A stretch of DNA of 60,036 bases from a virus, in the IMG/VR virus record IMGVR_UViG_3300017605_000626, positions 64,001 to 124,036 of that record; one strand, given 5' to 3'. The notes beneath the pieces are model-generated. The model had not been told where the DNA came from, ran no database searches, and worked only from the letters and a program-made list of their open reading frames with translations. This document shows, in pieces, positions 36,280 to 45,309 of the stretch (positions within the stretch are counted from its first letter, which is position 1; the number at the start of each line of letters is the position of its first letter). The position numbers and the translations under genes were made by a program.

Positions 36280-36817
36280 TTTGTGTTGCTAAGAAAGCAT
36301 CAAGTTCTTGTTGTAGATCGTGTGGATCTGTCCAATTTCTAAGGCGTGTCAGCAACTTAACTGCTTCGTTCATCCTGCGTTGCATGGCGTCGATAGTTTT
36401 TCCGTGCTGATTAGCGAGTGATCCATAGCAATTCGCTTCATACTGAACCTTCTGATTCGCTTCAAGTAAAGCAGCATTCTCACGTTGGCTGTGGGTGAGC
36501 TTCTCTTCTGTATCAACCCACCTATCGTAATCTTCGGCGTGTTCTTTGCATTCCTTGGCGAGTTCGATGCGAAGTTGTCTATTTTCAACTGTAAGAATAT
36601 TGATCTCTCGCGTTTTAGCTGAGTCTTTTATATTGACATCCTCTAATCTTTGCTGGAGTGAGTCACATATCTTAATACGCTCATGATATTTTCTAGACAG
36701 TTCTTCTAGATCTATTTCAAGAATTTCATTGTCTTTCTGGAGAATGGTGAAGTCCTTTTGACAAGGGCTACACGAATGATCTCCAAATCCAACTCTACAT
36801 GCTGTGCAATCTGTCAT
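36266..36817 (-). CDS. Zinc-finger plus coiled-coil protein
   Basis: This 183-residue protein has four N-terminal cysteines (C4, C7, C16, C19) that would make one zinc site, followed by a coiled coil through most of the chain (for example LQQRLEDVNIKDSAKTREIN). Base composition is more GC-rich than the surrounding - strand genes. It is the last gene of the leftward operon. Function unknown; it could be a scaffold or adaptor. Confidence 0.6.
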   Translation of the reverse strand: MTDCTACRVGFGDHSCSPCQKDFTILQKDNEILEIDLEELSRKYHERIKICDSLQQRLEDVNIKDSAKTREINILTVENRQLRIELAKECKEHAEDYDRWVDTEEKLTHSQRENAALLEANQKVQYEANCYGSLANQHGKTIDAMQRRMNEAVKLLTRLRNWTDPHDLQQELDAFLATQIKEN

Positions 36818-36819
36818 AT

Positions 36820-37401
36820 TTAATCCTTTTCTACATCTATAAGTAATATTCTAATTCCGCTAAATTCGTATTGAGGGTGTGTAGAATTAGCTCCTGTTAA
36901 AGCCCCTTCCTCTTTAAAATCCCAATCTTTTGGTAATCCTAAAATATCTATAAACATTCTATGATCTACTTTATCATAGATATCACAAGTAATAATTAGC
37001 CGTTTACGTGCATGGTTAAGAAGGTTGTTAAAGGCTTTCTTTATTGTTTTAGGATTTATAAAATCTTCTACTGTTGATATATTTATAACACAATCATATT
37101 CAAATGGTGATGGAGTTAATATATCGTATTTCCAATAATTTTCAAAATCAAGTGGGTTTTTGTCAAATAAATCAGAGTTTGTGAAGTGATCACCAACGCC
37201 TCTTCTAATTGCACTTATACTTTCAGCAAAGTCCCAATGTAATTTAGAAAAGCCACAAGAAGTATTATGTACGCTGTATAAGCCATTAACATTTTCTACA
37301 ATTTGGTCGTATACGTATTTATATTCGAATCTTCTTGACCAATTAGGTGTATTGTCTTGTTTATCATTAATATTTAAAAATCTACATTCTTTTACTTTCA
37401 T
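36820..37401 (-). CDS. Methyltransferase-like protein in the glycan island
   Basis: I place the start at the ATG 37401, which overlaps the stop of the upstream epimerase gene (ATGA), rather than 17 codons earlier inside that gene. The 193-residue protein has a Rossmann-like strand DCVINISTVEDFIN followed by FNNLLNHARKRLIITCDI, resembling motifs post-I and II of class I SAM methyltransferases. A Gly-rich SAM loop is not obvious. Coupling to sugar genes suggests modification of a sugar, but this is weakly supported. Confidence 0.5.
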   Translation of the reverse strand: MKVKECRFLNINDKQDNTPNWSRRFEYKYVYDQIVENVNGLYSVHNTSCGFSKLHWDFAESISAIRRGVGDHFTNSDLFDKNPLDFENYWKYDILTPSPFEYDCVINISTVEDFINPKTIKKAFNNLLNHARKRLIITCDIYDKVDHRMFIDILGLPKDWDFKEEGALTGANSTHPQYEFSGIRILLIDVEKD

Positions 37402-38363
37402 ATGCCTCTTTCTGCTAAAAATGCAAAGGTTTCTTCTTGAGACATTAAACAATCATTATCATTAGATTGTCTATTATTTTTTGCTACTTCTTTGCCGTGT
37501 TTGTTGTTTACTACCACGCACATACCTACATTTTTTAACGTAGTAAGATCAAATTTTTCTTCTGTGCTTACTAGTGTTTCGTGTATTTTTTCGAAATGGT
37601 TAGGTATCCCAATTTTAATTGCTTTTTCTGGTAGCCCATATTTTTTAACAAAGTATCTTGCTATGTCTATTATTTTAGCAGACTTAACAGCTATAGGAAC
37701 CACTATTCCATTTACATCTTCAAATAAAGCATTTGCTATTAGATAAACTGCTTGATTTACATCTAATAAGAACCTTGTCATAGCTATGCTATTAACGGTT
37801 ATTTCCTTTTTATCTTGGCATTGCTTTTTAAATAAAGGTATGACTGATCCTGTTGAGTTAATTACGTTTCCATATCTAACCGAGCAAAATTTAATGTTAG
37901 CTCCTTTTCTGTTACTTTCTTGGGTTATAATCTGTTCACAAATCTTTTTACTGCTCCCATATATAGAGCACGGATTAACCGCTTTATCAGTAGATATAAA
38001 ACAAACTTTTCTAACAAATGGCGCTACCTTATTACAAGTTTCAATGACGTTTAATGTGCCATCTACATTTGTTTTTAAGCACTCAGAATAATTATCTTCA
38101 CAGGCTTTTATTTGTTTTAGAGCATGGGCAATAACTACATTTGAGGGTTTTTCTTCAGATATTACTTTGCATAGTCTGGTATTATCTCTTACATCTCCGA
38201 TAATAGTTTTTAATTTTATTTTAGTATTTTTAAATTTTTCTTTGAGTATAAGATGTTTGGCTTCATCTCTAGAATAAACTATGTAGTCATGTGTTGTTCC
38301 TAGTGTCCCTATTATAGCGGTACCTAGAAATCCTGCCCCTCCTGTTATTAGAATTTTTGACAT
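37398..38363 (-). CDS. UDP-GlcNAc C4,6-dehydratase/C5-epimerase-like enzyme (PseB/CapE/WbjB/WbvB family)
   Basis: The 321 residues carry the NAD site ILITGGAGFLGTAI at the N-terminus, IKACEDNYSECLKTNVDGTL, the signature FISTDKAVNPCSIYGSSK with the Thr-Asp-Lys and YxxxK catalytic residues, and RYGNVINSTGSVIPLFKKQ. The C-terminal EKIHETLVSTEEKF fits the CapE/FnlA side of the family. These enzymes oxidise UDP-GlcNAc, remove water at C4/C6 and epimerise at C5, giving a UDP-4-keto-6-deoxy hexosamine. A matching reductase and 2-epimerase are found 1.7 and 6.7 kb upstream in the same operon. Confidence 0.85.
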   Translation of the reverse strand: MSKILITGGAGFLGTAIIGTLGTTHDYIVYSRDEAKHLILKEKFKNTKIKLKTIIGDVRDNTRLCKVISEEKPSNVVIAHALKQIKACEDNYSECLKTNVDGTLNVIETCNKVAPFVRKVCFISTDKAVNPCSIYGSSKKICEQIITQESNRKGANIKFCSVRYGNVINSTGSVIPLFKKQCQDKKEITVNSIAMTRFLLDVNQAVYLIANALFEDVNGIVVPIAVKSAKIIDIARYFVKKYGLPEKAIKIGIPNHFEKIHETLVSTEEKFDLTTLKNVGMCVVVNNKHGKEVAKNNRQSNDNDCLMSQEETFAFLAERGI

Positions 38364-39224
38364 TTATTTTATTCTCCATCCTAAGTTATCATTGCAGATA
38401 TTAAAATACTTAGGTTGATATATTATTTCTCTGTATATACATTTATATACAAAATCTTTTACCCATGCTTCTTTTTCTTTGTGGAACTCTTCACTTTCTT
38501 TCGGGTTCCAGCCAGAAGATCTACAATAGTGTAGAAATTTGTTACCAAATAATTCTACATCAAATCCTTCTTTATAGCAAGCTTTAATTTCTTTTGGCAG
38601 CAAATTAGTGTTAACATTTCTTTCGCTTATATGCCAGCTTTGATTAAGCAACCAGCATTTTTTCTTTACTTCTGGATATTTATTAAAGTAATTATAAAAC
38701 CCGCCACCAGTATCTAAATGTGTTTCAGTTCCTTCTACTTTAATACCTTCCCAATCTAGTTCTTCCGGAGATTTGATATGCTTCATATTTAAGAAAACAA
38801 TTGTAGGGGTGATGTATTCATGGCCTTTTCTGTGCTGTGGTGCCCCCATTATACTCCAGTCATTGTCTCCCAATTTTAAGAAATCTAATAAGAAGATATC
38901 TCCGTCCATCACACCAACTATATCTAATCCTTTTATTCTAGAGGCGCTGTTCTGCCACACGTTATTAATTGCACTGGCATGATGTGCTCCAGCGTAATCA
39001 AATGGAATATCTGAGTATGTTTGAAGTGAGATTAAGTTTAATTCAGTCGCCGCCTTATTAATTTCTAGCCTCATTTCATTAGTTCTAGCATTGTTTACTA
39101 TTATTAATTGAAATGGATTTTGAAGAAATTTATAGAAACTATCAAACTGCCACTTTATAAAATGTGGTTTATTATAGTGGATACTATAAAGAGTTATGTG
39201 CGGAGACAGATTTTGTTTGATCAT
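38364..39224 (-). CDS. GT-A glycosyltransferase with DGD metal motif
   Basis: The 286-residue protein starts with a GT-A nucleotide-binding strand (ITLYSIHYNKPHFIKWQFDS) and has the DxD motif in VGVMDGDIFLLDF near residue 115. The C-terminal HYCRSSGWNPKES segment closely parallels HFGRGSNWDSSD of the gene at 47405-48253, so the two are paralogues. The start overlaps the reductase gene by 41 bases, and no better internal start is seen. Confidence 0.8.
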   Translation of the reverse strand: MIKQNLSPHITLYSIHYNKPHFIKWQFDSFYKFLQNPFQLIIVNNARTNEMRLEINKAATELNLISLQTYSDIPFDYAGAHHASAINNVWQNSASRIKGLDIVGVMDGDIFLLDFLKLGDNDWSIMGAPQHRKGHEYITPTIVFLNMKHIKSPEELDWEGIKVEGTETHLDTGGGFYNYFNKYPEVKKKCWLLNQSWHISERNVNTNLLPKEIKACYKEGFDVELFGNKFLHYCRSSGWNPKESEEFHKEKEAWVKDFVYKCIYREIIYQPKYFNICNDNLGWRIK

Positions 39225-40044
39225 ATTTTTCTGCTAGTTCTTTTATTTGTTGATAAATAGTGGGTATTTCAAAGTTTTCTATAAACCATTGATTGTTAGT
39301 AGATAGTGTTCTATCTATATTTCTTTTGCAGAAACTGGGTATTGGCTCTTTATTTGCTTTGAATTCTCTGTTTATTGCACAAAGCAATTCATATTTAGAA
39401 ATAGAATGAGGACTGAATACATGGAATATACCATATGAGAATAAATTTCTTTCTATAGTATGTCCAATTATTTTGCTTAATTGAATGGTGCTTAAACCAT
39501 TCCAATAGTTATTGATATAGCCCATTGGTTGTGTTTTAATTTCATGTAAGAACCAGTCTAATAGACCAAACTTCTTTTCAGAAAGTTCTTGTCCTATGAA
39601 ACTAGTTCTAATTACCATAGATTTACTAGGAAATTCCCCATTTAATTTTGAATGGCCATATGCTGATACTGGATCTGGTTTGTCTGCCTCTGTATACCTT
39701 CCCCTTTTGCCACTAAATACACAGTCTGTAGAGACTTGTATTAGATTTATACCATACTGGCCACATTTAAATGCTAATTTTCTAGCAAAAGAATTATTTA
39801 CTAGGTTTAAAGTGTTGTAATCATGTGGTTTTTGTGGTATTACTCCTATACAATTAATTATAAAATCATCTTTTTTTATTTTATAAAGAGGAAGTAAGTT
39901 GCTAGCTGCATTTTTCTTAGTAGCATCTAAACCTCTTCTTGTAATGCCCCGTATTTCTGTTAGTCCTTTAATTTTTCTATGCCTTAAATGATCTACTAGT
40001 GTGTGCCCTAAATTTCCAGTGGAGCCTAGAATTATGATTTTCAT
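39184..40044 (-). CDS. RmlD-like NAD(P)-dependent sugar reductase
   Basis: The 286 residues show the extended-SDR start MKIIILGSTGNLGHTLVDHL, the IQVSTDCVFSGKRGRYTEAD motif and YGHSK (YxxxK), all features of dTDP-4-dehydrorhamnose reductase relatives. In N-acetyl-6-deoxy-L-hexosamine routes the 4-keto product of a WbvB/CapE-type enzyme is reduced by such a protein. Lack of the cupin domain found in CapF/FnlB favours an L-RhaNAc (WbvR-type) over an L-FucNAc product. Product specificity is inferred. Confidence 0.82.
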   Translation of the reverse strand: MKIIILGSTGNLGHTLVDHLRHRKIKGLTEIRGITRRGLDATKKNAASNLLPLYKIKKDDFIINCIGVIPQKPHDYNTLNLVNNSFARKLAFKCGQYGINLIQVSTDCVFSGKRGRYTEADKPDPVSAYGHSKLNGEFPSKSMVIRTSFIGQELSEKKFGLLDWFLHEIKTQPMGYINNYWNGLSTIQLSKIIGHTIERNLFSYGIFHVFSPHSISKYELLCAINREFKANKEPIPSFCKRNIDRTLSTNNQWFIENFEIPTIYQQIKELAEKYDQTKSVSAHNSL

Positions 40045-40045
40045 T

Positions 40046-40294
40046 TCATCCTTGATTTGTTTTGTTTTTATTTATCTTTTTATAGCTGTGTCTTTTAGAA
40101 GGAGCGGTTCCGCCTTCTCCAAATGTTCCCATAAATTTAGCGGATATTTGCACTTCATTTCTTGTAGTTTTGCCTCCACATTCATCACAAGTAAAGATTA
40201 CATTTTTTCTTTCTTCAGATTCTTTATATGTTAGAAACAGTTTATCTAATTGGTGCCCACACTTTTTACAAGTGTAGGTAAATATTGGTGACAT
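40046..40294 (-). CDS. FmdB-like zinc ribbon protein
   Basis: The 82 residues begin MSPIFTYTCKKCGHQLDKLF, matching the FmdB regulatory-protein pattern, with the second pair at TCDECGGKT. The C-terminal half is basic and disordered. It probably binds nucleic acid or serves as a small regulator. It abuts the endonuclease gene. Confidence 0.75.
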   Translation of the reverse strand: MSPIFTYTCKKCGHQLDKLFLTYKESEERKNVIFTCDECGGKTTRNEVQISAKFMGTFGEGGTAPSKRHSYKKINKNKTNQG

Positions 40295-40872
40295 TATATA
40301 TTATCCCATCGTTTTTTATTTACTATTCTAGAAATAGTTGATTGATTTACTTTGTATTTTCTTGCTAATTCTATGGTTGTCATGTGACTATAGAGTTTTC
40401 TTATGGTTATTATATCTTCTGCTGTGAATCTAGTAGTCCTTTTATTTTGATTTTGTTCTTGTTGTGTTGTCCATCTACAATTGTCAGGGCTATAACCTAG
40501 ACTATTGTTGATACGTTCTAAGCTGTGGTCATCAGATGGCCTGTCTCCCATATCATCATAAAAATTCCAGAAGCTTTCTCTCCATCTATTGCAGACTGTT
40601 ATGCCCCTACCACCATAGTTTTTGTAGGCTTTTCCTTTTGTATTGTAACACCTAGTTATCATACTTCTCCATACTTTATGTAATGGAGTTTTAACTAAAC
40701 ATCTACAACTAGTTGAATGTCCAGTTATTAGCATAATGTTTGATGTCTCAACAGTTTTACCACAGGCGCAAAGACATTCTACTATTGTGTAGCCTTTGTA
40801 GTTTTTATTTAAAATCTTTGTTACCTTTAATCTTCTAAAGGTTTGTCCTTCCTTTACTTCACTACCAAACAT
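40294..40872 (-). CDS. Homing-endonuclease-like protein with zinc module and HTH
   Basis: The N-terminal 60 residues (GQTFRRLKVTKIL, CLCACGKTV, TSCRC) are a zinc-binding module also present in the endonucleases at 49551 and 54378. The central region RCYNTKGKAYKNYGGRGI, VCNRW, SLERINNSLGYSPDNCRWTT is typical of a phage HNH-like nuclease family. The C-terminus has an HTH (MTTIELARKYKVNQSTISRI). It should cut DNA at a phage target site and thus be a mobile gene. Confidence 0.78.
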   Translation of the reverse strand: MFGSEVKEGQTFRRLKVTKILNKNYKGYTIVECLCACGKTVETSNIMLITGHSTSCRCLVKTPLHKVWRSMITRCYNTKGKAYKNYGGRGITVCNRWRESFWNFYDDMGDRPSDDHSLERINNSLGYSPDNCRWTTQQEQNQNKRTTRFTAEDIITIRKLYSHMTTIELARKYKVNQSTISRIVNKKRWDNI

Positions 40873-41072
40873 TACTTACTTTCCTCTTCTGGTTTATCGG
40901 CTTCTACCACTATTGGAATAGCTCCTACTGTATCAAGATAGGGCCTCCAAAATCTTTCCATAAGTTCTTCTTTGATCTTATCTTTGTCTCTATCAATTCC
41001 AAATTGAGCTTCACCTAAAAAGATTTGTTTTTCTTCATTAGGGAATTTATACCATAAACTAAATTTCCACAT
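40872..41072 (-). CDS. Small protein of unknown function
   Basis: A 66-residue acidic protein, MWKFSLWYKFPNEEKQIFLG and on, with a proline and a charged tail (EADKPEEESK). No motif is recognised. Its stop overlaps the start of the endonuclease gene by one base. Confidence 0.5.
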   Translation of the reverse strand: MWKFSLWYKFPNEEKQIFLGEAQFGIDRDKDKIKEELMERFWRPYLDTVGAIPIVVEADKPEEESK

Positions 41073-41086
41073 ATTATTATTACCCC

Positions 41087-41395
41087 TTAATTAAATTTGA
41101 TATTAACACTTTTCCAAAGTCTGTTGCAAGGTTCACATGTTATTTTAGAGTTAGATTTATATCCTTTTTTACCGCAGATATGTTTTCTGCTGGTTCTATC
41201 GGCATATATACTTAAGCACACCTTACATTTAATTGCTTTACTAAGATCTATTCCTACATATCTTGGGTGTCTATCACATCTATTAGGAATTTGTGGTTTT
41301 AAAACTAAACCATTAATAATTTTTTCTAAATTACTTACTCTGTCGTCCACCGTTATAAGTTTGTTTACTTGATTTTTTACTAGTTCTTCGCTCAT
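41087..41395 (-). CDS. Small zinc-binding protein
   Basis: The 102 residues have a helical N-terminal third followed by several Cys/His pairs: CDRHPRY, CKVCLSIY, HICGKKGY and CEPCNR. This suggests one or two zinc sites. The start overlaps the upstream gene stop by one base. Role unknown. Confidence 0.6.
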   Translation of the reverse strand: MSEELVKNQVNKLITVDDRVSNLEKIINGLVLKPQIPNRCDRHPRYVGIDLSKAIKCKVCLSIYADRTSRKHICGKKGYKSNSKITCEPCNRLWKSVNIKFN

Positions 41396-41583
41396 TACAT
41401 TATCCTTTTTATAATTGTTTGATATGGTTCTATGCCATATACCTTTATTAACTCAGCTACTCTTTCTGAGTGTGGACAAATTGATTTTTTTCCTTTAGGT
41501 GTTCTACATGGTTCATTTGTTAGTGCTTTACATTTAGGACAGTTTAATCTAGTTTTTGCATCTGAAAATATCCAGTTTACCAT
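41395..41583 (-). CDS. Small phage zinc-finger protein
   Basis: The 62 residues contain NCPKCKALTNEPCRTPKGKK followed by CPH, the CPxC-x-A-x(3)-PC-x-TP-x-G pattern of short phage or actinobacterial zinc-finger proteins thought to bind DNA. Both ends overlap neighbouring genes by a base. Confidence 0.65.
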   Translation of the reverse strand: MVNWIFSDAKTRLNCPKCKALTNEPCRTPKGKKSICPHSERVAELIKVYGIEPYQTIIKRIM

Positions 41584-42323
41584 TATTTTCTTTCCTTAGC
41601 TACGATTTGATTTTTATGAATTCTATAATGAACTAGTACTTGAGGAACAATACCTATTCTTGCTCCCTTATTTATTGATTTCTGCCACAGTAACAAATCT
41701 TCTAATGGTATAGCATCTTCATATGGGCCATATTTCCTCCAAAAATTCTTTGTATATGCTACACCTGGGTGGCATATTACATTGTGTCCCGCATTAAGTT
41801 CTTTCCAAACATCTCTATTAGACATTATAAGAGTATTATTGTCAGTGTCAATACCGTTTTCATTTTCTTCCACATATCTAAAATCAGATGATACCATATC
41901 ATACCTATTGTTTGCGATGAAATCTATTTGACTCATGAATCTTTCTTTGGAATAGTAATCATCTAAATTAGTGTTAAATACTACATTATAATGAGATTCA
42001 AATACAGGCTTAAGATCTGAGAAACAATAGAATAAAAGGAAGTTCATTGCATGAACATGATTAGGAAGAGGTTTGTGTATTCTTTGGTGTGTTGTGAAGT
42101 TTAATTTTCTTCCTAGTATATTGTGAAGAAATGTTTTCTTTTCTCCATACGATAGTTCAATTACATCGAAGTTTTTAAACGTTTGATTTTCTATAGATCT
42201 GACACACTTATCTATCCAATCTTTCTTATAAATTCTACTAATGTCTTTATGGTAGAAAATGACTGCATGTTTAGCAGTAGGTTCTTTGGGCACAAATTCT
42301 TTTACTAGGTCGTTATAAAGCAT
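41583..42323 (-). CDS. GT2-like glycosyltransferase
   Basis: The 246-residue protein has a GT-A start (KHAVIFYHKDISRIYKKDWI), SIENQTFKNFDVIEL as in GT2 enzymes, the acidic metal motif NTNLDDYYSKER near residue 120, and a C-terminal LEDLLLWQKSINKGARIGIV containing the ED catalytic-base region. It overlaps the upstream methyltransferase gene by 19 bases. Donor unknown. Confidence 0.78.
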   Translation of the reverse strand: MLYNDLVKEFVPKEPTAKHAVIFYHKDISRIYKKDWIDKCVRSIENQTFKNFDVIELSYGEKKTFLHNILGRKLNFTTHQRIHKPLPNHVHAMNFLLFYCFSDLKPVFESHYNVVFNTNLDDYYSKERFMSQIDFIANNRYDMVSSDFRYVEENENGIDTDNNTLIMSNRDVWKELNAGHNVICHPGVAYTKNFWRKYGPYEDAIPLEDLLLWQKSINKGARIGIVPQVLVHYRIHKNQIVAKERK

Positions 42324-43009
42324 GTTGGCGGCTTCCTTATTCTTCTTAATATTAGGACTTGATCAGTAGAATTTTCTGTTATGTGTGTAACAGTTCTTTC
42401 TTCTTCCCAACCATATTTATTGCAGAACTTATAGAATAGTTTTTTACTTAATTTATTATGATAAAATATATCGTCATATTTTATTTCATCAAAATCTAAG
42501 TCAGATAATGGAATGAAGAAGTTTATGATGATGTTTTCTTTAGTAACTCTAAAGACTTCTCTTAGCTGCCACCTATAGTTTTCTTGGTGTTCTAGTACAT
42601 GTCTCATATAGAAGCAGTCAAAGAAATGTGTATGATAAGGGATATCATATCCATTAATAAGAGTTACTTTCATCTCTGGGTGATTTGAAGCCGCAAGAGC
42701 GCAGAACTCTGGAGTAACATCTAGGCCGTAATATTCAATAGTAGAATTAGGGGTTGATTTTAATAGTCCATTATTTTTCCACATTTGGAAATCAATTGCG
42801 GCTCCAAAACCTAGTTCTCCTATTTTAATTTTTTTAGAATTTGTAGTAGTATTTCTTATTTGATTCCCTATTTTAAGCCATTCTATTCTACCAGGATTGT
42901 CTGGTCCTTGGCCTTCTCCCCACAAAGTTCCATCTCCTGCGAGAAATTCTCCAGGATTTTTTTCTTTAAATAAATTACTCCAATTGAAATGATTTGTTTT
43001 CATGGCCAT
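42305..43009 (-). CDS. SAM-dependent methyltransferase
   Basis: The 234-residue protein has a SAM-binding loop IGELGFGAAIDFQMW (motif I), YYGLDVTPEFC (motif II acidic residue), and FYMRHVLEHQENYRWQLREV as in sugar and lipid methyltransferases. It probably methylates a glycan or sugar nucleotide made by the surrounding genes, an inference from context. Confidence 0.75.
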   Translation of the reverse strand: MAMKTNHFNWSNLFKEKNPGEFLAGDGTLWGEGQGPDNPGRIEWLKIGNQIRNTTTNSKKIKIGELGFGAAIDFQMWKNNGLLKSTPNSTIEYYGLDVTPEFCALAASNHPEMKVTLINGYDIPYHTHFFDCFYMRHVLEHQENYRWQLREVFRVTKENIIINFFIPLSDLDFDEIKYDDIFYHNKLSKKLFYKFCNKYGWEEERTVTHITENSTDQVLILRRIRKPPTCFITT

Positions 43010-43272
43010 TCCTGATAAATTAATATACCATCATCATGCTCATGTAAAAGTTCTACCGCGCTCACTCTTGGCATTTTAGACAGCAACTCTGCTAATAGAT
43101 GTGGATCATATTTATACTGATCAAAGCTATCAACTGCTGTTTCTATTAAGTCATTATTGTTGTAGCTATCACTTATAATTTCTTGATTTCTCCATACCCT
43201 AATTTTAAATTCTATGTCTCTAGTTTTATCTATCAGGAGAATATTAGTCATACTTTCTATTACTTTAGGCAC
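43000..43272 (-). CDS. Small protein of unknown function in the glycan island
   Basis: The 90 residues (TNILLIDKTRDIEFKIRVWR and following) look like a small alpha/beta domain. It overlaps both neighbours by a few bases, so it is probably co-translated with the methyltransferase. No motif is recognised. Confidence 0.55.
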   Translation of the reverse strand: MPKVIESMTNILLIDKTRDIEFKIRVWRNQEIISDSYNNNDLIETAVDSFDQYKYDPHLLAELLSKMPRVSAVELLHEHDDGILIYQEWP

Positions 43273-44194
43273 TTTTAAATACCTCTATATCCCTGCATAT
43301 TTCATCTTCTTGGGTTAATGTTCTTAACACACCATTACTAAATATTTCTCTATCTCCTAATAGATTGTGGTGATCTTTTAGATGAGCTAGCATATCATCA
43401 AAGGTAAAGTCTGAGAAATTTGTTTCTTGTATTCTTCTATACCAATGCATATAATCTTCACCTAAAGTCTTTTCTTTATTACTAATCCAATCTTTAGATG
43501 AACTGAATACCATGTGCCAGACTAAATTATCTATTGTGTGCCCGAACACACCCATTTCATTGGTCATGCCAAGTATTTTGTTCATGGATAAGCTTAATTT
43601 AGCTCCCATATTAATTTGGTCTGAGTAGAAGTTTGCTACCACACCATTATCTGCGTTTTGCTCGAACTCACAATTTGCTACTGGAGTAAAATTCACTTTG
43701 TATCTGTTTTCTGGGCGTAGAAATCCCACCGCCCTAGATAAACTTCTAACCTCTCTAGTTTTCCCTACTCTGAAGTAGTTGTTTATCTGTACAAAATTAC
43801 CCCATTTAGCATATCCTGGATGCATGTGTAGTCCAGTTTGTTTGCCTACGAATAATAGATCGTATTTTTCTATTAGTTTAATAGGAGCAAGCAGCCAGTT
43901 TGGATGAATAGGAATACAATCTACATCCAAGCTACAGAAGTAGTATCCCTCCGCCATAGAAGCAGCTACGTCTATCGGCCAGCCCGCATCTATTCTTGGC
44001 GCTTTTATTACTCTAGCAAAAGAAGAATATTCTATCATAAGATCATTAGGTATACCAGATTCTGTTTGATCTATAACTAATACTTCAGTTGGTAAAGTAG
44101 TTCTATGAAACTTTCTAATCTGGTGAAGATTTCTCTTTAAAAATACTAGCTCTTCTTCATAAGCTAGTGGTATTACTACACTTGCTGTGCGCAT
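43265..44194 (-). CDS. GT2-like glycosyltransferase with DVD motif
   Basis: The 309 residues start MRTASVVIPLAYEEELVFLK, a GT2 nucleotide-binding strand. YYFCSLDVDCIPIHPNW near residue 90 supplies the DxD. HPGYAKWGNFV and the Asn/Gly-rich middle are acceptor-side features. It overlaps the 2-epimerase gene by 19 bases, a sign of tight coupling between sugar synthesis and transfer. Confidence 0.8.
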   Translation of the reverse strand: MRTASVVIPLAYEEELVFLKRNLHQIRKFHRTTLPTEVLVIDQTESGIPNDLMIEYSSFARVIKAPRIDAGWPIDVAASMAEGYYFCSLDVDCIPIHPNWLLAPIKLIEKYDLLFVGKQTGLHMHPGYAKWGNFVQINNYFRVGKTREVRSLSRAVGFLRPENRYKVNFTPVANCEFEQNADNGVVANFYSDQINMGAKLSLSMNKILGMTNEMGVFGHTIDNLVWHMVFSSSKDWISNKEKTLGEDYMHWYRRIQETNFSDFTFDDMLAHLKDHHNLLGDREIFSNGVLRTLTQEDEICRDIEVFKSA

Positions 44195-45309
44195 GAATTC
44201 TCCTTAAATATTATCTTTCTGTATAATATATCTGCAATTCTTTGTCCAGATCGACCATCACCAAAAGGAGAATCTATAGTTGCATTTAAAGATCTTTGAT
44301 ATCTTTCTTCATGATGAACTGTATAAAAACTTGCAAGTTCTCTTCTGAATGATTGTGGATCTTCACATAGTTTAGTCCCTGGAAATTTTAATACTTCTTC
44401 TCTTTCAGTGGTATCTCTTAGCACAAACAGCGGTCTTTTTATTCTTGTTATTTCTTCTTGTATGCCGCCAGAATCACTACAAACAAACCAAGAATTCATA
44501 CATTGTTTTACAAACTTATGATATGGTAAAGGGCTTTGTATAGTTACTTTATGAGAAGCTTCACAATGGTGCAAAGCTTCTTGTACTTGTCTTCCAACTT
44601 CAGGATTAGGGTGAAGAGGCAATAAACAATGAAATTCATCATGTATTTTTAGAAAGTTTAGAAGCTCTAGAAAGTATCTATATATTCTTTTGTATTTAAT
44701 ATTTTCTCTACGATGCATTGTAAAGGTAATGTAAAGTTTTTTTATTTCTTCTCTCTTGCCAAGCCCTTCTATTACGCGGTCAACGGCATCTAGAGCTGTA
44801 CTACCAGTAACCCACACATTCCTAGTTATATTTTCTATAAAAAGATTTTCTTTATTTTGTTTTGTAGGGCAAAAATGGTATTTAGATAGTTGGCTTATTA
44901 ATATCCTATTTATTTCTTCAGGAAAAGGACTATTATGGTTGTGTGTCCTTAGACCTGCTTCTACATGTGCTACTGGTGTTTCTAGATTAGAAGCACATAT
45001 AGCAGATGCAGTAGCAGTAGTTGTATCTCCTTGTACTATGATAAGATCTGGTTTATCTTCTTCAAGAATTGGTTCTAGTTTTTGTATAACAGAAGCAAAG
45101 ATAGTATTAAGAGTAGATTTAGGTGCCATTATTCCTAAATTTATATCAGATGCTAATTCTAGCAAAGAATCTTCTGCAATTTGTAGATGTTGTCCAGTGT
45201 TTATTAATCTAATATCTAGATTATCATAAGGCTTTAGGGCTCTAATTACAGGTGATATTTTTACAACTTCTGGCCTTGTTCCATATATGAATGCTACTTT
45301 CTTTTTCAT
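44176..45309 (-). CDS. UDP-GlcNAc (or 6-deoxy-HexNAc) 2-epimerase, WecB family
   Basis: At 377 residues it matches full-length WecB. Conserved segments are AFIYGTRPEVVKISP (residues 6-20), IVQGDTTTATASAI, VAHVEAGLRTHNHNSPFPEE, INRILISQLS and CSDSGGIQEE. The fold is GT-B-like. WecB converts UDP-GlcNAc to UDP-ManNAc; relatives WbjD/WbvD/CapG epimerise UDP-6-deoxy-L-HexNAc at C2 as the last step of UDP-L-FucNAc or L-QuiNAc synthesis. Presence of the dehydratase and reductase in the same operon favours the latter use. Confidence 0.88.
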   Translation of the reverse strand: MKKKVAFIYGTRPEVVKISPVIRALKPYDNLDIRLINTGQHLQIAEDSLLELASDINLGIMAPKSTLNTIFASVIQKLEPILEEDKPDLIIVQGDTTTATASAICASNLETPVAHVEAGLRTHNHNSPFPEEINRILISQLSKYHFCPTKQNKENLFIENITRNVWVTGSTALDAVDRVIEGLGKREEIKKLYITFTMHRRENIKYKRIYRYFLELLNFLKIHDEFHCLLPLHPNPEVGRQVQEALHHCEASHKVTIQSPLPYHKFVKQCMNSWFVCSDSGGIQEEITRIKRPLFVLRDTTEREEVLKFPGTKLCEDPQSFRRELASFYTVHHEERYQRSLNATIDSPFGDGRSGQRIADILYRKIIFKENSCAQQV

